A stretch of DNA of 21,619 nucleotides, taken from the NCBI RefSeq assembly GCF_001039355.2, contig NW_019775488.1, forward strand, positions 1 to 21,619. The letters are read 5' to 3'. Numbering within the stretch: position 1 is the stretch's first letter; the number at the start of each line of letters is the position of its first letter. Source of the stretch: Lingula anatina (lineage: Eukaryota > Brachiopoda > Lingulata > Lingulida > Lingulidae). The translations under genes were made by a program, and so were the position numbers. Below are positions 1 to 9,323 of the stretch, one piece after another. Under the pieces are notes generated by a model that saw only the letters and a program-made list of their open reading frames with translations, searched no databases and was not told the origin of the DNA.

Positions 1-423
1 GGATTTTTTTTTTTTTTTTTTTGGAGAACGGACGAAAATCGGTGCGCGCGCAGGATGTCATCCATAAAATTAAAAAAGTGTGGCCTAATGCTAGTTAAGG
101 GTTCAATGAAATATATATTTGTGGTGAGTCAGCTTTTTTGCATTTAATTATTGTATTGTATTAACATAACTTTTTTGTATCAATTTCAGTTAAAATGCGA
201 AAATGTGGTATGTATACTTGTTACTGAAATATCCAAGTAACTTTGGAAGGAATCTTTTATCAGATACCTGTTTAAAGAGCTTAAATAAACTGATATCTGT
301 CAACAGAAAAATAAATATTATAGTATTATTTTAAACACGGGTTTGCATATTAATTTTAAGTGCTTCTTTCTCACATGTATTTGTTTATTTCATAAGCTTG
401 ATTTGATATGTGTTTATTTGCAG
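1..423. other. AT-rich non-coding start of window
   Basis: The window opens with a T run (about positions 4-22), followed by AT-rich sequence with no convincing exon. It lies upstream of the acceptor at 422-423 and is probably intron of the plus-strand ApaG gene. I looked for the exon that should precede it (the start of the ApaG domain) and did not find it here. Confidence 0.5.
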
Positions 424-1485
424 TGGAGGCTAATTATAAGGATAGAGAATTTAGGTGAAGAAGAGCTACTTTTAGAAAAACAGGACTATAGAGTTTCATT
501 TGTTGGGCCAGATTCACCACTCCAAGTCAGAAGGGTGCTATTTGACAAAGTGTTTTACCACAATAGTGTAAATACCTTTATTTTATTTATTCATGTTTGA
601 AAACTGCCTATGTGCCTTGTATACCAAGTTACACTTTAATACATTTTATACACTTAAAGGGATTACAACTCTTCGTTTTGGCCAAAAAATGAATTTTCCT
701 GGAGTAAACTATAATTTTCTAATAATAACCAATGGTTAATGAATCCATTTTCACTTTCAAAGTGAGTCCCCATTTTTTTTCCAAAGTTTTTTTTTGTTAT
801 AATCTCTTAAGAGATTATAACAGGATATAGCCATCAATGGAGGTCATGTGCATGGTCTAAAGACAAGCTCAGATATCAGAATAATAGCTGTAACTGCCAT
901 ATTTGTGGTAAAACAGAATATATTATATTTCTATGAGTTGTTCACAATGTTTTTATTGTGAAATATAGATATCATACGAAGAGTTATTATCCCTTTAAAT
1001 ACATACGTTCAGTCATTTGTATTTTCACGAAAAAAAAACTAAAGAAATCATTTCAGAGGAATCATTGAATAACAAATTGTTTGTGAAGATTATTTATTTC
1101 TTTTTAAGCATATTAAACCTTGGCTTACAAAGGAAAGGCCTGCGATCCAGTTTAACAATACAATTATTGACTCCAATTCATCAGGTGAAATTTGGTAAGT
1201 ACCACTTCTGTATATAAATGAAAATATGTTTAATAATTATGTAATTATGTATATAATAATTATGTAGTGCTTGTGGTTCAGTTAAGTTTGTAAATTTGTA
1301 ATTATTAAAGAGCATTCATTGTTCCATATTATACATCTTCTTAATGCTTTTTACATCAATCACACTGAACTTGCACACATTATATGTTTTCTTTTTCATC
1401 TTTCAGGGGAACTATCACATTCAAAAGTGATAAAGGAAGCATATTAGACTTCAAAGTACCAAAAATTTCCATGGAATCCAGATAG
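424..1485 (+). CDS. POLDIP2-like ApaG-domain gene, 3' part (5' exons outside window)
   Basis: Three exons encode the C-terminal ApaG (DUF525) domain of a POLDIP2 paralogue. Exon a is 424-549 (acceptor TTGCAG; begins WRLIIRIENLGEEELL). Exon b is 1109-1194 (acceptor TTTTTAAG; contains LTKERPAIQF; donor GTAAGT). Exon c is 1407-1485 (acceptor TTTCAG; begins GTITFKSDKG and ends ISMESR-TAG). Phases are 0, 0 and 2, exactly those of the matching exons of the minus-strand POLDIP2 gene that faces it. No stops interrupt the frame. Oddities: the donor after exon a (GTGTTT) is weak, and the residues aligned with the conserved G-x-G-V-V-G motif read RRVLFDK, so the domain may be altered or the gene decaying. 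An AATAAA lies at 1838-1843. The exons are seen; the paralogy is inferred from alignment by eye and from shared phases. It could be a pseudogene. Confidence 0.72.
654..998. mobile_element. TTAA-flanked MITE-like element, possibly two abutting copies
   Basis: TTAA occurs at 654-657 and 995-998. Inside are 19-bp inverted ends, AGGGATTACAACTCTTCGT and the reverse complement of AGGGATAATAACTCTTCGT, with two mismatches. The interior has no coding capacity. A TTAA target duplication is the hallmark of piggyBac, Kolobok and some related transposons, but the ends do not let me choose a family. A third TTAA sits at 807-810 in the middle of a perfect palindrome whose arms resemble the outer ends, so this may be two small elements side by side. 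It lies in the intron between exons a and b of the plus-strand ApaG gene. Confidence 0.7.
795..822. repeat. 28-bp perfect palindrome centred on TTAA
   Basis: TGTTATAATCTCTT is followed directly by its exact reverse complement, so the central bases are TTAA. The half-site GAGATTATAAC is close to the outer end GGGATTACAAC of the surrounding MITE-like element. That suggests two terminal inverted repeats meeting at a shared target site. Confidence 0.8.
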
Positions 1486-1837
1486 GGGCACTTTACATTG
1501 TATGGAACACTTGTGCTTACAAATGGCACTATTTAAAAAACATTATTGTACCTGACAGTCTGTTTCTACCCTATTTATATTGACAAAATGCTGCACTTAT
1601 TGTTAAGTATCAAGCCAAAATTGTTACATTTGATTCATATTCATTTTTAAAAGAAGTAACACATACAGCGGTAGCAATGTTATGCAGATTGTTGTTTAAC
1701 ATTTAAAAGTTACAAAATGAATGAGTCAAAAAGGTGTTTTTGTTTTTTCATATATCTTGAATAACGTGGCAGCTTGAATACAAATGCAAACAGGCTTCAA
1801 TGTCATTATAACAGATATATTTCAAGTAGTAAGGTCA

Positions 1838-1843
1838 AATAAA
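1838..1843 (+). terminator. Polyadenylation signal AATAAA for plus-strand ApaG gene
   Basis: AATAAA lies 353 nt after the TAG stop of the plus-strand gene and is followed by T-rich sequence. It is 75 bp from the opposing signal of POLDIP2, so the two transcripts would end almost face to face. Confidence 0.45.
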
Positions 1844-1917
1844 CAATTTTTTCAAAACAATGAGCTTTCAGCATGAGCTTTTAAACATGAAATATATCAT
1901 GTTACAACTGAGACCTG

Positions 1918-1923
1918 TTTATT
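1918..1923 (-). terminator. Polyadenylation signal AATAAA for POLDIP2
   Basis: TTTATT on the plus strand reads AATAAA on the minus strand, 113 nt after the POLDIP2 stop at 2036-2038. It is a canonical hexamer at a plausible distance. Confidence 0.5.
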
Positions 1924-2035
1924 GTAAAGATAATTTGGCCTTGTGCCCACTTATTGTAAAAAATTCTTGCAATTTAACCTTTGCTCCCTTCCTCCTTCCG
2001 CAAAAATTGCATGTCACTAAATTTCATGCTTTTGC

Positions 2036-5000
2036 TCAGTTTGTTTCTAGGAAATCATGGGTTCTCAAAAGAAACACAGGAATTTTCACTTTAATCATGT
2101 CTCCATTTTTCTTCTCCATTGTGTATGCTCCCCTAAAAAGAGAAATATGATCAAAAGTTGGATACACAAGTTGTAATTATGAAAATAGTTTCATTGGATC
2201 TCAGTTTTGATAGTCAAAAAAGTTTTCATTTATGATAGATCCACATATTTGATTTACCTGTTGACTGTTTCGTCTGTTCACTCTGACAGACTCGGTCACA
2301 ACTACATAGAGCAGTTAAAGAAAAGGTTTGGTTATGAGATGAGGCCACAATACTTACCACATGTAACCATTGCTAGTGTGGAGTTCCACATAACTTCTGT
2401 ACTGAAAGGTTGGCCTGTTCATGTTAAGTATAGGTTCCTGAATTAAAAAAAAATCATATTTGAAGTACACAATCATATTCATTTCTATTTTTGTCTTCTG
2501 AAATCAACGGCCTCAATGATAATGGTTATATGACAAGCCTTACCTGCCCTACAACCCCTTTTCCATTTACAGTTTGATTTGGACCTCCTGATATATGCCA
2601 ATGACGCGACCGGAGCTGAACCTGCTCTTTGTTAGTGTTCTCTATCCTTATACAATAAACCCAGATCTGTAAAAGAGTACAATAAGATTACTCTTAAGTT
2701 GTTATTAAACAGAAAAATTAAAATTATCATTTCACAACCTTTACTCAAATGTAAAAAAAAAAATAGTTTAACTCATTCAGTGTGGAACTTCCTCCACAAT
2801 CAGATCAACTCTAGTAGTACTAATGATACTTACTAATATCAAAATTTTGCAGATACATTAGTAATTGTTCCAGATAATTACATATATGTTACCTATATAC
2901 TTACATATTTGTTTTGGTCATCTAGTATAGGTATAACATCCTAAAATGGTTTAAATAAAGAATGTGTAGAAATTTAGCCTTTGTTTGAAGTCTTTGCTGT
3001 ACTTTAAATATAACAATACTTGCTGAAATACGAAGAAATTTCTTCTATCACATGTGCTTCATATCAAGGTGAGTTAGATATATGATTGTTTAATATTGTC
3101 ATTATAATCATTATGACATTGTTCTACAATACCAATGACAAAAATGTCACTGTGAAATAAACTATCAATATCACACAGGGTAAAAACATACCACAAGGGA
3201 TGGCATAACTGTGACCTTAATTCCATGAGTGCAAGCCACATAGACATTTAAAGGCTCCTGTAGGTGCATTTTACATTTTTTCTTCCAGTTATTTAGATGA
3301 GCTCTAGGCCTACAGTTAGGGACTGAAAATGAAAGGAAAAGATCAAATATTAAATTGTTTACAGCAAATCTATTATAAAAAAACCAGTGATAACTCATGA
3401 TTAATAAACAAATATGGAGCTTCTGGAGATGAAGGAAGATTGTAGTTATGTCAGGCGAAGATTTAAAAATTCCAAATTTTTATTCTGCCTTACCTTCTTT
3501 GAAATTGTATGTGAAAAAATTCTCGAATTCCGCATGTTCTACGGGCCAATCTGACACTGTTGATGTGTATGGTAACATGTCTTCATGGGCAACAAAGCCA
3601 AAGCCTGTAATGGACACGACACCAAACATTAACACACTCTTTGTGCCTTTGATGTGATCATATCATCAATATGAAAATCTTAAGAACTGGTCTCATATTA
3701 GAAATGACTGATAAAGCTTAGGTCACAACACAGTGTTATGATCTATATGTGGCCATGCCACATCACCAACTTGAAGGAACAGAGGGAATGCCTTGACTAC
3801 CTATGATGAGCTAAACTTAATCAGATGCCACACAAAGCATTGTAAATGAATGCACACTGACACATTCACTAAGTAGTAATATAAATATATTGCAATTATG
3901 TCCTAAGCAGACTTTTACAGGTAATCATACCATTGAGTATCTGTGGTTTCAATTCACCCTTTTGAGCCATAAAAATACATTCTTCATTGCCAGCCTGCAA
4001 AAGACAAAAGTAGTTCAAATTAATAATGATTCATAAACCATTTCTACTATTGAACCATTTTGATTCTGTATCCACAAATTTCCAATTCAAAACATAAAAA
4101 CATTATCATCGCTAATTTACCTAAAATACGTATTCAAAGATTTCAACAGATCTTACATTATAAGAAAACTTACCCCTTCCATACTTGTATCCTCCAGGTC
4201 TACAAGCACTTGGTAATAAATTTCTTCTGCTGGCAGTTTTATAACATCAAGACTTGTATAACAAAGAAATTAATACATTTACTTGAAACTGCAAAATTAT
4301 TTTTTTTATTTTGCACTGAATATCAAAGCAACTCAATTCATCAATTGGACATGTCATGCTACAAGTTGATTAAAATTTTATTTAAAATGCCATGCTTTCG
4401 AAAAGAAAAAAAAACCCACAGCTTCCAGCAAATGATGCATCAGAAAAATGTAATTCCAAATATCATTTACTGTAGACAAGCATGTAATAACTATGTTCCT
4501 ACCTGCCATCTGGTGTTACAGATATATCTCTGTCATCATAAATCTTTGCCTGACATGGATATAAAACCACTCCTCTGTATCCAAGTTTCTTGTGGATAAA
4601 TAGCTAGAAAACAAGTTTTTTTTTAAACAAGTTTCGTTAAAACATAACTCCTCTGTAGCTAAAAACAATTAACATCCCGTTTCACATACAGAAATTTTAT
4701 CATTACTATTACTATTCACAATGCGGCCTTACAGCTACTATTACGTACTGCAAGATAATCGTCCTGTGGAGTACAGAAGCAAATTACTGAGATGTGATAT
4801 TCAAACATTAAAAGTGAAATACTTGATGTCATGCATGGTTTGGAAAAGTCTCATTATTATGCATATGGCTGTAAAGTCACAGTTGAAAGCGACCAAAATA
4901 TTAAGAATTCAATTTTCAAGAAGGATTTGAACAGGATGATGTTAGAAATTCAAAAATATGACATCAGCGTCAAACATGTGCCAGGAAAGAACAATCCAAT

Positions 5001-6156
5001 AGCTGATGCTCTTTCCAGATTATCCTCATGCAAAGGCGTCACCATTCAAGGTGTAGATGTCACTCTACACAAGATTGACATGCAGCTAAATGCTAGCCCT
5101 ACTAAAACAGATACTAGATGAAACATCATCTACTCCCTTCATAATTTCATTATACAAGGATGACCCAGTACAAGGTTGGAGTATCCTGCACCTCCAAGAC
5201 TTTTGGAACTGCTGTGATGAATTATCAGTTATGATTCGTAGTGACTAATAGTTCAAATATTCAGTTAACTACTATGGATACATAGACAAACATTAAAATG
5301 CAAGTATCTGGTGTCTTCAAGTCACCGATATCTAGTGTTTTTAAAGTGGCAGTGTAACATAAACAAGTCTGACAGCAGGGGCCTTTAAGGTCACCTCCTA
5401 GGAACAACGTCTTGTATATATCTCAGCACATATAGAAATGAAATCAGTTGTAGTAGTTTCCATTTTTCTTGAGAGTTGTTCCATATGATTCTCCTCATGA
5501 TATTAATTAGTGTCCATTTAAACAACCCGTGAGACCATTTCATTGACAGTCACCATCTCAAATCATGAACATTTGATTTAATATTATAGATGGATAACAC
5601 AATGTACATTAATCCTATACATAGCTATAATTACTTTTTAAAAAAAATTAAATATTGTATACTCAAACAGTTATAATGACAATCACCTGCCCACTGTTGT
5701 ACTGTCCTTTGAGATCATTTTGCTGATTTCCAATATGGACACCGTAACTGTAATATATAAAAGTTTTAAAAAAATCATTATTATTATTAACTAATTAATA
5801 AAAAAAGTTTTGAATAACTGACTGCATTTTGTCTCTACTGCTAATCATGATGTAATTGCCTTTGACTAAACGTGCACTAACTCTGGAATATGAGGACCCA
5901 CAGAGATTGTCAAGAAGTGGATATTCAGAGGTATTTAAGGGCCTCAAGGTTCACTTGTCGTTATGAGGTCTTACCAGCTGTAAGGCTTAGGGTACCGTGA
6001 GAATGCAGGGCCAAAAACTGAGGCTAGTAGAACCGCGGACAAAATTCCACATACCGTATTTTTGCATAGAGAATCGTACCTTATTTGCCTTGAAGTGCAT
6101 AACTTGTTGTTTTGTTTGAAGGCAAAAGTAATGCTTTTCGCGACTTTTCGCATCAT
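2036..6156 (-). CDS. POLDIP2: DNA polymerase delta-interacting protein 2 homologue, 10 coding exons
   Basis: Coding exons on the minus strand: 6156-6080, 5747-5687, 4603-4503, 4252-4174, 3994-3931, 3604-3494, 3322-3192, 2666-2544, 2437-2358 and 2132-2036. All have AG/GT borders, all phases agree, and the total is 924 nt (307 aa). The first ~26 residues (MMRKVAKSITFAFKQ...) are basic and serine-bearing, like a mitochondrial presequence. A YccV-like domain follows at about 40-160 (GQLFIHKKLGYRGVVLYP, then FVAHEDMLPYTST). The ApaG domain is at about 185-300 (YCIRIEN, GKGVVGQEPIL, NGYMWG). In animals POLDIP2 binds the p50 subunit of DNA polymerase delta and PCNA and is found in mitochondria and nucleus. 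The protein is shorter than the vertebrate one, mainly because about 13 residues are missing between VTVMPSLV and IWVYC at the exon 7/8 border; a small exon may be missed there. The exon 1 donor (GTACGA) was chosen because its phase fits. The gene is divergent from PES1 and convergent with the ApaG paralogue. Confidence 0.93.
4738..5248 (+). pseudogene. Ty3/gypsy pol fragment (end of RNase H and linker to integrase)
   Basis: A degraded retroelement piece lies in POLDIP2 intron 2, antisense to the gene. One frame reads VLQDNRPVEYRSKLL. A shifted frame continues with HGLEKSHYYAYGCKVTVES, SIFKKDLNR and KYDISVKHVPGKNNPIADAL, which is the usual RNase H end of gypsy polyproteins. After another shift the frame reads ILDETSSTPF...QGW...DELSV, the linker before integrase, and stops at 5246-5248. 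I saw neither LTRs nor the rest of pol. It is a different lineage from the element at 13-18.6 kb, whose RNase H end reads ISGTDNIVPDTLSRAP. Confidence 0.85.
5249..5686. other. POLDIP2 intron sequence without recognisable content
   Basis: This AT-rich remainder of POLDIP2 intron 2 runs from the end of the gypsy fragment to the donor of coding exon 2. I found no exon, inverted repeat or RNA gene in it. Intron 1 (5748-6079) likewise shows nothing I can support. Confidence 0.5.
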
Positions 6157-6474
6157 CGTCCCTTGCAGATATTTGGGACAAAGTCAAAGTTCTTCTGGTA
6201 AAGAAGAGCAAAATAAAGTACACAAGTTAAATCAAGGACAGGCTGAGGCGAAACTGTTGTTTGATTTATTAATTATCATGTAAAATCTAAAGGAAAAAAC
6301 ATGATTTAAGTATTTATCTTAAGCTCAGGGATTTTGTAAATTAATGGTTGGGGTAAAACAGTCACACGTGACTCCGAAAAAATACGTTGGTCTTGCCTTG
6401 GGCATAACACGTGTATTTGCTCTCGCCTGCCCTCTATAAACCGGAAGTTCTGCTATCCATGTGGTCACAGCAAA
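6157..6474. promoter_or_regulatory. Divergent promoter between POLDIP2 and PES1
   Basis: Only 318 bp separate the two start codons, which read away from each other. The PES1-proximal part is less AT-rich than the surroundings and contains a TATAAA at 6435-6440, directly followed by CCGGAAGT at 6441-6448. The latter is the core site of ETS/GABP factors, typical of housekeeping promoters. CACGTG-like E-box sequence (TCACACGTGAC, about 6362-6372, and ACACGTG near 6407) is also present. Both flanking genes are housekeeping genes (ribosome biogenesis, and DNA replication/mitochondrial function), so one bidirectional promoter is a reasonable inference. Confidence 0.6.
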
Positions 6475-7841
6475 ATGGTGAAGCACAAGAAAAAGGTATG
6501 TTTATCAAAGTGGTGGAGAAATTGTTATTTGAATTATCTAAAGCAGTCCTTACTTACTGATCGCACGTTTAACAGATTATCATAGAGACTTGTCCAGTAT
6601 TTACATGTACTGTAGTTTCTTGCCAAGATGCCCTCAGTACGCTGTACAGTACTGAGGGTTTAACATGCTTACCGTGTAAGTACATGTACATGTAGGCTAG
6701 GACCTTACATTGAAGCTGTGTGCCCCAATGGTGGACCCATTAGAAAACAACACTTAACTAGGGTTGCTGGAACCTAAACAGATTTTAAGTGAACAGTGAA
6801 TTTAAACACAATGTATTTTTCCTTTATATTAATGTTTGTACATACATGCATTTATACTATATTCCATTTGATTAAGCAACACCACCTTTGTTAATGCCCA
6901 TCATTTGTTTTATTTCCAGTTTGAGAGTGGTGCAGCTACGGCATATGTGTCTAGAAACCGGGCACTGAAAAAATTACAGCTGTCATTACCAGATTTTAGG
7001 TGAGGAAATAAGATTTGAAGTCTCAGTATCTTGACATACTGTAATTTATTGAAGGTACACTTTGATATTATTTGTTAAAGATTCCTGAGAAAAACTCATG
7101 CTTAATTAATTTTTTGGGGTTAACAGTATTTCTTCTTACTAGTCAACCTTTAATCCCACTTTTCTGATACTCGCTATAACTCAGTAACAATCTGGGAAAA
7201 CAGCAAAGTCCTTATCCCATGCTTAAGTAATGTTTTTTTTTAATTCCCCCATCCCTTCCATCTCAATTCAAGCACACATTTTGCATTACTTGAAACTCTG
7301 TCAGGACTGAAGATAGGCATCAAGATTGTGAGGAGGGGGTAGATTTGATTATTATTTTGCCATATTCATTCAAGTCATTTATCACATGGTTTAAAATATG
7401 AGCAATAAGTATTAATTACTTGTCCTCAGGTAACTTCAACAAGAAATGGTTTATAAATGCACTTGACATGTGTTTGAAATTGTACACTTTGCCTCTTTAT
7501 AGTTTGTTATGAAGTCAAGATGATGATCCCAATAATGGGAGTGATGATGATTGAATCCTGTGATACACATCTTTTAGTTATTTAACTTAATACATTTAAT
7601 TAAAGAGTAAATTGTAACATGTGTCCTAAGGTAAGAAAAAGTAATGGCCAAGCTCATCTTCACAATGGCACATGTATATTGTTCCAGGCGACTATGCATC
7701 TTAAAGGGCATTTACCCCCATGAACCCAGGCATAAGAAGAAGGTGGGGAAGGGCAGCACAGCCCCTAAAACCTACTATTTTTACAAGGACATACAGTTCA
7801 TGGCACATGAACCTATCATACAAAAGTTTAGAGCATTTAAG
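6475..7841 (+). CDS. PES1: Pescadillo homologue, exons 1-3 (partial, 85 codons)
   Basis: Exon 1 (6475-6495) encodes MVKHKKK, exon 2 (6920-6999) [20 protein letters not shown]..., and exon 3 (7688-7841) [18 protein letters not shown] followed by [16 protein letters not shown] and [12 protein letters not shown]. Splice sites are canonical (GTATGT, CCAG, GTGAGG, CCAG, GTAGGT) and phases agree. This is the highly conserved N-terminus of pescadillo (NOP7). With BOP1 and WDR12, pescadillo forms the PeBoW complex needed for nucleolar maturation of 28S and 5.8S rRNA. The family is about 580 residues long, with a central BRCT domain. None of the later exons, such as the one that should start with the VFVRKL-type segment, is in the window. 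The break falls at the ambiguous base 7849, 8 nt after exon 3, so the loss may be an assembly gap rather than biology. Confidence 0.93.
7000..7687 (+). other. PES1 intron 2
   Basis: This AT-rich intron has a short GATGATGAT-rich stretch near 7519-7552. I saw no nested gene or repeat structure. Confidence 0.6.
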
Positions 7842-7848
7842 GTAGGTG

Positions 7849-7849
7849 N
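7849..7849. other. Ambiguous base (N), probable assembly join
   Basis: A single N sits 8 bases after the donor of PES1 exon 3 and 10 bases before a 24-bp tandem duplication. PES1 homology ends here. The only other N in the window also sits at a structural discontinuity. Confidence 0.6.
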
Positions 7850-7858
7850 ACATGAAAA

Positions 7859-7906
7859 CCACATTGGTAATGGTATGGATTCCCACATTGGTAATGGTAT
7901 GGATCC
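7859..7906. repeat. 24-bp tandem repeat, two copies
   Basis: CCACATTGGTAATGGTATGG plus TTC/ATCC-type endings occurs twice head to tail (7859-7882 and 7883-7906) with one or two differences. It immediately follows the N at 7849, so the copy number in the genome may be larger. Confidence 0.8.
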
Positions 7907-7940
7907 CGTACATAATAAAACATCATCTTTTTGTTTCTAG

Positions 7941-8105
7941 GTAATGATCCAACCAAGGAAGAGGTAATGGAACAGTTGGTTCAGCTGCAGATAGACCCAG
8001 CCAAGCATCATGAGGTGCCCAGAACAGATAATCCAACACACAACACACAACGCAGTCCTTCCATGCATGCCATGCACAACAGGACCAGGAAGTATGGAGA
8101 TGCTT
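7941..8105 (+). CDS. Unrecognised exon-like open stretch
   Basis: Between an acceptor (TTGTTTCTAG, ending 7940) and a donor (GTGAGT at 8106) the sequence is open for 54 codons: NDPTKEEVMEQLVQLQIDPA, then HHEVPRTDNP...SPSMHAMHNRTRKYGDA. Its composition and splice borders look like a real internal exon (2 nt carried in, 1 nt carried out). I do not recognise the protein, and it does not correspond to the next part of pescadillo. Being just downstream of the N at 7849, it probably belongs to another gene or to a misjoined piece. No partner exons were found in the following 5 kb. Confidence 0.45.
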
Positions 8106-8388
8106 GTGAGTATAAACAAATTATCACTGCCTATTTACAATAATATTATCTATGAATCCCAGTAGAAAAAGTACCATCAGAATTTGTTTAGACATGTCTA
8201 ATAAAGTTCGATAGGAAATGAAGGAAAATAGTCGGACATTGACCCAGCATAACCAGAAAAGTGAACATTGGAGTAAATGGGCACAGATACCAGGAAATAC
8301 TCTAAAAGTTGCAATAAAAACTATTGTTTAAAACAAGTTATATAAATGTATCCCAGTATTTTCCATAGTAAGGTCTGAGAAATTTCCA
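8106..8388. other. Non-coding interval
   Basis: The interval between the unrecognised exon and the inverted-repeat element shows no supported feature. Confidence 0.5.
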
Positions 8389-8488
8389 CCCAGCGGGCAA
8401 AATATGTTGTTTTAACATTGAAACAATGTTGAACCATGACGTTGATAAGACGTTGGATAAACATTGGATTTGAAAGCTGACTCAATCT

Positions 8489-8536
8489 CAGATAACAACG
8501 CTGTATCAATGTCAGATAACAACATTGTATCAACCC
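8489..8536. repeat. 24-bp tandem repeat, two copies
   Basis: CAGATAACAACGCTGTATCA(ATGT) is followed directly by CAGATAACAACATTGTATCA(ACCC). The two copies are inside the 762-bp inverted-repeat element. Confidence 0.7.
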
Positions 8537-8634
8537 CAGTTGTTAGACAACATTCTTGCATGAAAAGATATTGAAATGACCTGAGGGTAGGGTATAAGAG
8601 TATGGCTTTTAAGTTAAAATTTCCAAGGTTTAGA

Positions 8635-8637
<3 letters not shown>

Positions 8638-8665
<28 letters not shown>
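8638..8665. repeat. TA dinucleotide microsatellite
   Basis: About 14 uninterrupted TA units lie in the central part of the 762-bp inverted-repeat element. Confidence 0.95.
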
Positions 8666-8668
<3 letters not shown>

Positions 8669-9323
8669 ACAAAGTCACAGTCACCTCAACCTGCCTATGT
8701 ATAACAGGTTACCAAGAACTGTTAACTTTATTAATTCACTCCATCACATTTACAGGAATTATTCATCCTAGTGTTAGCAAACCTTGCAAGGAATTCAGTT
8801 TATTGGAATGTATTTCTGAATAACAAGTTAAGAAAATTCACTAGTTCACTAAAGACACAAAACAACTGTCACTTTTACTTTTAACACTTATTTTGATTAT
8901 TTTGATAAAGTTAGTTACAGTATTGATAAACAAAGTATCACGTTTTCAACAATTAATATTTTAAAATATAATCCATGTCTGCAAGGTTTTGTCAATGACC
9001 AAAATACAACGTTGAGTCAACGTCACATTATGACAGTGTTTCGACGTGGCTGGATCAACGTTGATTTTACGTTGAATTTAGGTAGATCAACGGCAATTCA
9101 ATGTATCAACCTGTTTTCAACGTTGATCCAATGCAACTGTGCCTGCTGGGCAGTATTTCCTACAGTACTTAATCTGATAATTCCCTGCTATTTTTTCACT
9201 ATTTACAGTCTTCACTTGTTTCAAAGCTTTCAAATGATGTGGGTGAACATTTTGATTGGGTGTAAGTAAGCTCAGCACCTGTTCTATGAATTATTAGTGC
9301 CATCAGCATGAGTTTTAGACTGC

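Larger units (their letters stand above)
8389..9150. mobile_element. Non-autonomous element with CCCAGCRGGCA ends and CAACGTTGA-rich flanks
   Basis: The ends are CCCAGCGGGCA (8389-8399) and TGCCTGCTGGG (9140-9150), an 11-bp terminal inverted repeat with one mismatch. Inside both ends lie degenerate repeats built from CAACGTTGA/TTGATTCAACG-like units (8412-8470 and 9006-9135), which could pair with each other. The centre holds a 24-bp tandem pair (8489-8536), a TA microsatellite and AT-rich filler, with no transposase. I saw no clear target duplication. A compact 87-bp relative with the same ends is at 12327-12413, which supports calling this a repeated, mobile structure. The family is not identified. 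Confidence 0.6.

Noticed and set aside
2207-2446. Plus-strand open frame of 79 codons with protein-like composition
   Set aside because: It is the antisense shadow of POLDIP2 exon 9 (2358-2437), whose minus-strand reading matches the ApaG domain with correct splice sites.
3448-3657. Plus-strand open frame of 69 codons
   Set aside because: It is antisense to POLDIP2 exon 6 (3494-3604).
4060-4599. Plus-strand open frame of 179 codons
   Set aside because: It covers POLDIP2 exons 3 and 4 on the opposite strand. The residues are low-complexity and no domain is visible.
424-4603. POLDIP2 split by an inversion
   Set aside because: At first the plus-strand ApaG exons looked like the missing 3' end of the minus-strand gene. 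The minus strand, however, has its own complete set of ApaG exons, so there are two genes.
8354-9166. Similar words CAGTATTTTCCATAGTA and CAGTATTTCCTACAGTA flanking the 762-bp element as a target duplication
   Set aside because: They are imperfect and the left copy is 18 bp away from the element end, so this is probably coincidence.
8602-9269. Open frames over the TA microsatellite and the CAACGTTGA repeats
   Set aside because: They are repeat-derived, with no protein-like motif.
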